Notes under the pieces: model-generated
Seen by the model: only the letters and a program-made list of their open reading frames with translations
What the model was told of the DNA's origin: nothing
Database searches by the model: none
Shown here: one piece after another, positions 6,828 through 8,064 of the stretch
How positions within the stretch are numbered: the first letter of the stretch is position 1
Layout: every line of letters begins with the position of its first letter
Source: Lachnoclostridium sp.
GTDB taxonomy: Bacteria > Bacillota_A > Clostridia > Lachnospirales > Lachnospiraceae
Assembly: GCA_015057755.1 (NCBI GenBank)
Contig: SVDR01000083.1
Coordinates: 1-8,064 of the forward strand
Length of the DNA: 8,064 bases
Direction: 5' to 3'
Program-made: the position numbers and the translations under genes

Positions 6828-6860
6828 TGGAGAAAATACAACCATATGGAATTTTTGAAA
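6818..6860. promoter_or_regulatory. Imperfect direct repeat, candidate AraC-regulator binding sites
   Basis: Two 18-base units, 6818-6835 and 6843-6860, share 13 positions: both begin CATATG and end GAAA, with starts 25 bases apart. The first overlaps the -35 of the minus-strand operon promoter; the second ends six bases before the -35 of the regulator gene. AraC-family activators typically bind direct repeats that overlap or abut the -35 of target promoters, so the placement fits control of the operon and autoregulation. The repeat is seen directly; binding is inference. Confidence 0.4.
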
Positions 6861-6866
6861 CTAATA

Positions 6867-6896
6867 TTGGCAAACAAAAAGAGAATATGATACAAT
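6867..6896 (+). promoter_or_regulatory. SigA-type promoter of the AraC-family regulator gene
   Basis: The -35 TTGGCA (6867-6872; five of six) and -10 TACAAT (6891-6896; five of six) are 18 bases apart. Transcription would begin near 6903, only about nine bases before the ATG at 6912, so the message would be almost leaderless, with GGTGA at its very 5' end. Confidence 0.55.
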
Positions 6897-6911
6897 TACT
6901 TTGGTGATTTT

Positions 6912-7661
6912 ATGTTGAATAATATAGAAAATTTAAAACTAATAAGCGTTATTAAAGGAACCTCTACACACAATGCAGTTCATACAAATTATGCACACAG
7001 GCTCATTCTGCGCCTGGAGGGCTCTCTGCGTTATGATCTGCAGGATGAAACACTGATCCTTGGTCCGGGAGATGCGCTGTTCCTTCCTAACAGTCCGAAA
7101 TATCGCGGCACTTATGCATCGGAGGGACCGTTTACGTACATCCTGATCAATTTTGAAGGTGATCTTCTGGATACAGAAGCGAAGGCATATCCTGTTTGCG
7201 GAAATCAGGAGCTGCAGCACTTGTTTATCCAGATATACCGGAGCTGGTCCGTTCAGACTCCTGCAAATCGATGCCGATGTATGGCATTGTTATATGAGAT
7301 CCTGGCTTGTTTTGCGGAATCAGACAAGAAGGAGATGATTTCTCTGTCAACATATTTGGAACCGGCGTTAGAATATTTGGAGCATCACATTTTTGACTCG
7401 GAATTGCGAATCGGAAGACTTCACGAATTATGCGGCGTTTCGGATACGTATTTTCGCCGGATGTTTTTGGAACGGTTTGGAATTGCACCTAAGAAATATG
7501 TATTAGAACGTCGTCTGGCCCAGGCAAAGGCGATTTTGGACAACGGAGAATACAGCAGTATCGGAGAAGTAGCATCGCTGACGGGATTTGAAGATGCTTT
7601 GTATTTCAGCAAAGCATTCCGGAAGAAGTACGGTCATGCTCCGTCGGATGAATATCGATAA
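6912..7661 (+). CDS. AraC-family transcriptional regulator
   Basis: This DNA-binding regulator of 249 residues combines a ligand-sensing cupin-like N-terminus with a C-terminal AraC/XylS domain. The N-terminal half shows the beta-rich pattern of the AraC cupin, with HRLILRLEGSLRYDL (from H29) and GPGDALFLP (51-59). The C-terminal domain has two helix-turn-helix units: the first at about 166-187 (LHELCGVSDTYFRRMF) and the second at about 214-240 (IGEVASLTGFEDALYFSKAFRKKYG), the usual signature. It starts at ATG 6912, with a modest GGTGA four bases upstream. It is divergent from the SGNH-M20-CitMHS operon with a 177-base shared control region, so it is the likely regulator, probably an activator responding to the operon's substrate. 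It ends at a shared terminator with ilvE. Family certain; ligand unknown. Confidence 0.93.
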   Translation: MLNNIENLKLISVIKGTSTHNAVHTNYAHRLILRLEGSLRYDLQDETLILGPGDALFLPNSPKYRGTYASEGPFTYILINFEGDLLDTEAKAYPVCGNQELQHLFIQIYRSWSVQTPANRCRCMALLYEILACFAESDKKEMISLSTYLEPALEYLEHHIFDSELRIGRLHELCGVSDTYFRRMFLERFGIAPKKYVLERRLAQAKAILDNGEYSSIGEVASLTGFEDALYFSKAFRKKYGHAPSDEYR

Positions 7662-7695
7662 AAAACACCACTGAGAAAATTCTCGGTGGTGTTTT
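7662..7695. terminator. Bidirectional intrinsic terminator between the AraC regulator and ilvE
   Basis: A 16-bp inverted repeat (7662-7677 with 7680-7695), containing one T-G wobble, starts AAAACACCAC and ends GGTGGTGTTTT, so each strand finishes in a T run. It begins at the regulator's stop codon and lies 12 bases beyond the end of the convergent ilvE gene, so it should end both transcripts. Confidence 0.88.
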
Positions 7696-7707
7696 GATGT
7701 CTGTATA

Positions 7708-8064
7708 TTATTTGATCACATGGATCCAGCCTTCCGGAGCTTCGATTCTGCCCATCTGGATGCCTGTTAATGTGTCGTAAAGTTTCTTTGTGATCGGGCC
7801 CATCTCATTCATACCGCTCGGTAAGAGGATCTCTTTGCCGTGGTCAACAATTCTTCCGATCGGGGAGATAACTGCAGCAGTACCGCAGAGACCAGCCTCA
7901 GCCATATCAGCAACTTCCTCGAGCGCTACCGGACGCTCTTCAACTTTTAAGCCAAGATAGTGCTCAGCTACATAGCAGAGAGAACGGCGTGTGATGGACG
8001 GAAGGATGCTGGAGGACTTCGGAGTTACGAAAGTACCGTCTTTTGTGATGAACATGAAGTTTGC
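7708..8064 (-). CDS. ilvE: Branched-chain amino acid aminotransferase, C-terminal part
   Basis: The last 118 residues of a class IV, pyridoxal-phosphate-dependent aminotransferase; the gene continues beyond the right edge (full length about 340-360 residues), so the catalytic lysine is not in view. It interconverts leucine, isoleucine and valine with their 2-oxo acids using glutamate/2-oxoglutarate, in the cytoplasm. The first visible residues are ANFMFITKDG, followed by the family stretch TPKSSSILPSITRRS (VTPKS...LPSITR is strongly conserved in bacterial type 2 IlvE) and later EAGLCGTAAVISPIG, where the GTAA segment contributes to cofactor phosphate binding. The tail GPITKKLYDTLTGIQMG and GWIHVIK also fits. 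The frame is intact to a TAA at 7708-7710. Its promoter is outside the window. It is a housekeeping gene with no apparent link to the neighbouring catabolic locus. Confidence 0.95.
   Translation of the reverse strand, partial: ANFMFITKDGTFVTPKSSSILPSITRRSLCYVAEHYLGLKVEERPVALEEVADMAEAGLCGTAAVISPIGRIVDHGKEILLPSGMNEMGPITKKLYDTLTGIQMGRIEAPEGWIHVIK

Overview
The window looks like chromosomal DNA from an anaerobic, low-to-mid GC Gram-positive of the class Clostridia, most likely Lachnospiraceae. The grounds are strong GGAGG-type ribosome binding sites, textbook SigA promoters, short intergenic gaps with hairpin terminators, and the character of the proteins: a PflX-like radical SAM protein, a CitMHS carrier, a type-4 AraC regulator and a bacterial IlvE. 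This placement is inferred from sequence character, not from a database search. There is no insertion sequence, phage gene, CRISPR array, rRNA or tRNA in the window, and no gene-free stretch longer than about 200 bases.

Layout. (1) Positions 1-1073, minus strand: a family 6 uracil-DNA-glycosylase superfamily gene (hypoxanthine/deoxyinosine repair), then a 60-residue two-cysteine peptide gene, then the N-terminal third of a COG1313 (PflX-like) radical SAM protein running off the left edge. RNA hairpins sit at the ribosome binding site of the peptide gene and between the peptide and radical SAM genes. (2) 1074-1266: divergent promoters. (3) 1267-3258, plus strand: ftsH, the membrane AAA+ zinc protease, with an unusual acidic C-terminal tail of three 12-residue repeats, ended by a bidirectional terminator. 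(4) 3317-6734, minus strand: a compact three-gene operon, transcribed in the order SGNH hydrolase, M20/AbgB-like amidohydrolase, CitMHS transporter. (5) 6735-6911: a regulatory region with divergent promoters, a near-direct repeat and a cre-like site. (6) 6912-7661, plus strand: an AraC-family regulator. (7) 7708 to the right edge, minus strand: the C-terminal part of branched-chain aminotransferase IlvE, convergent with the regulator across a shared terminator.

How the genes fit together. The AraC regulator and the three-gene operon form a plausible self-contained catabolic unit: a sensor-regulator, an importer of a carboxylated compound, and two cytoplasmic hydrolases (one ester-type, one amide-type). 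The layout parallels the E. coli abg locus (divergent regulator, M20 hydrolases, transporter), but with a different regulator family, a different carrier family and an added SGNH hydrolase. The substrate cannot be read from the sequence. At the left edge, the small cysteine-containing peptide directly upstream of a radical SAM gene is the most promising candidate for an undescribed system. It could be a modified peptide, a partner protein, or simply a co-transcribed small protein. ftsH and ilvE are housekeeping genes.
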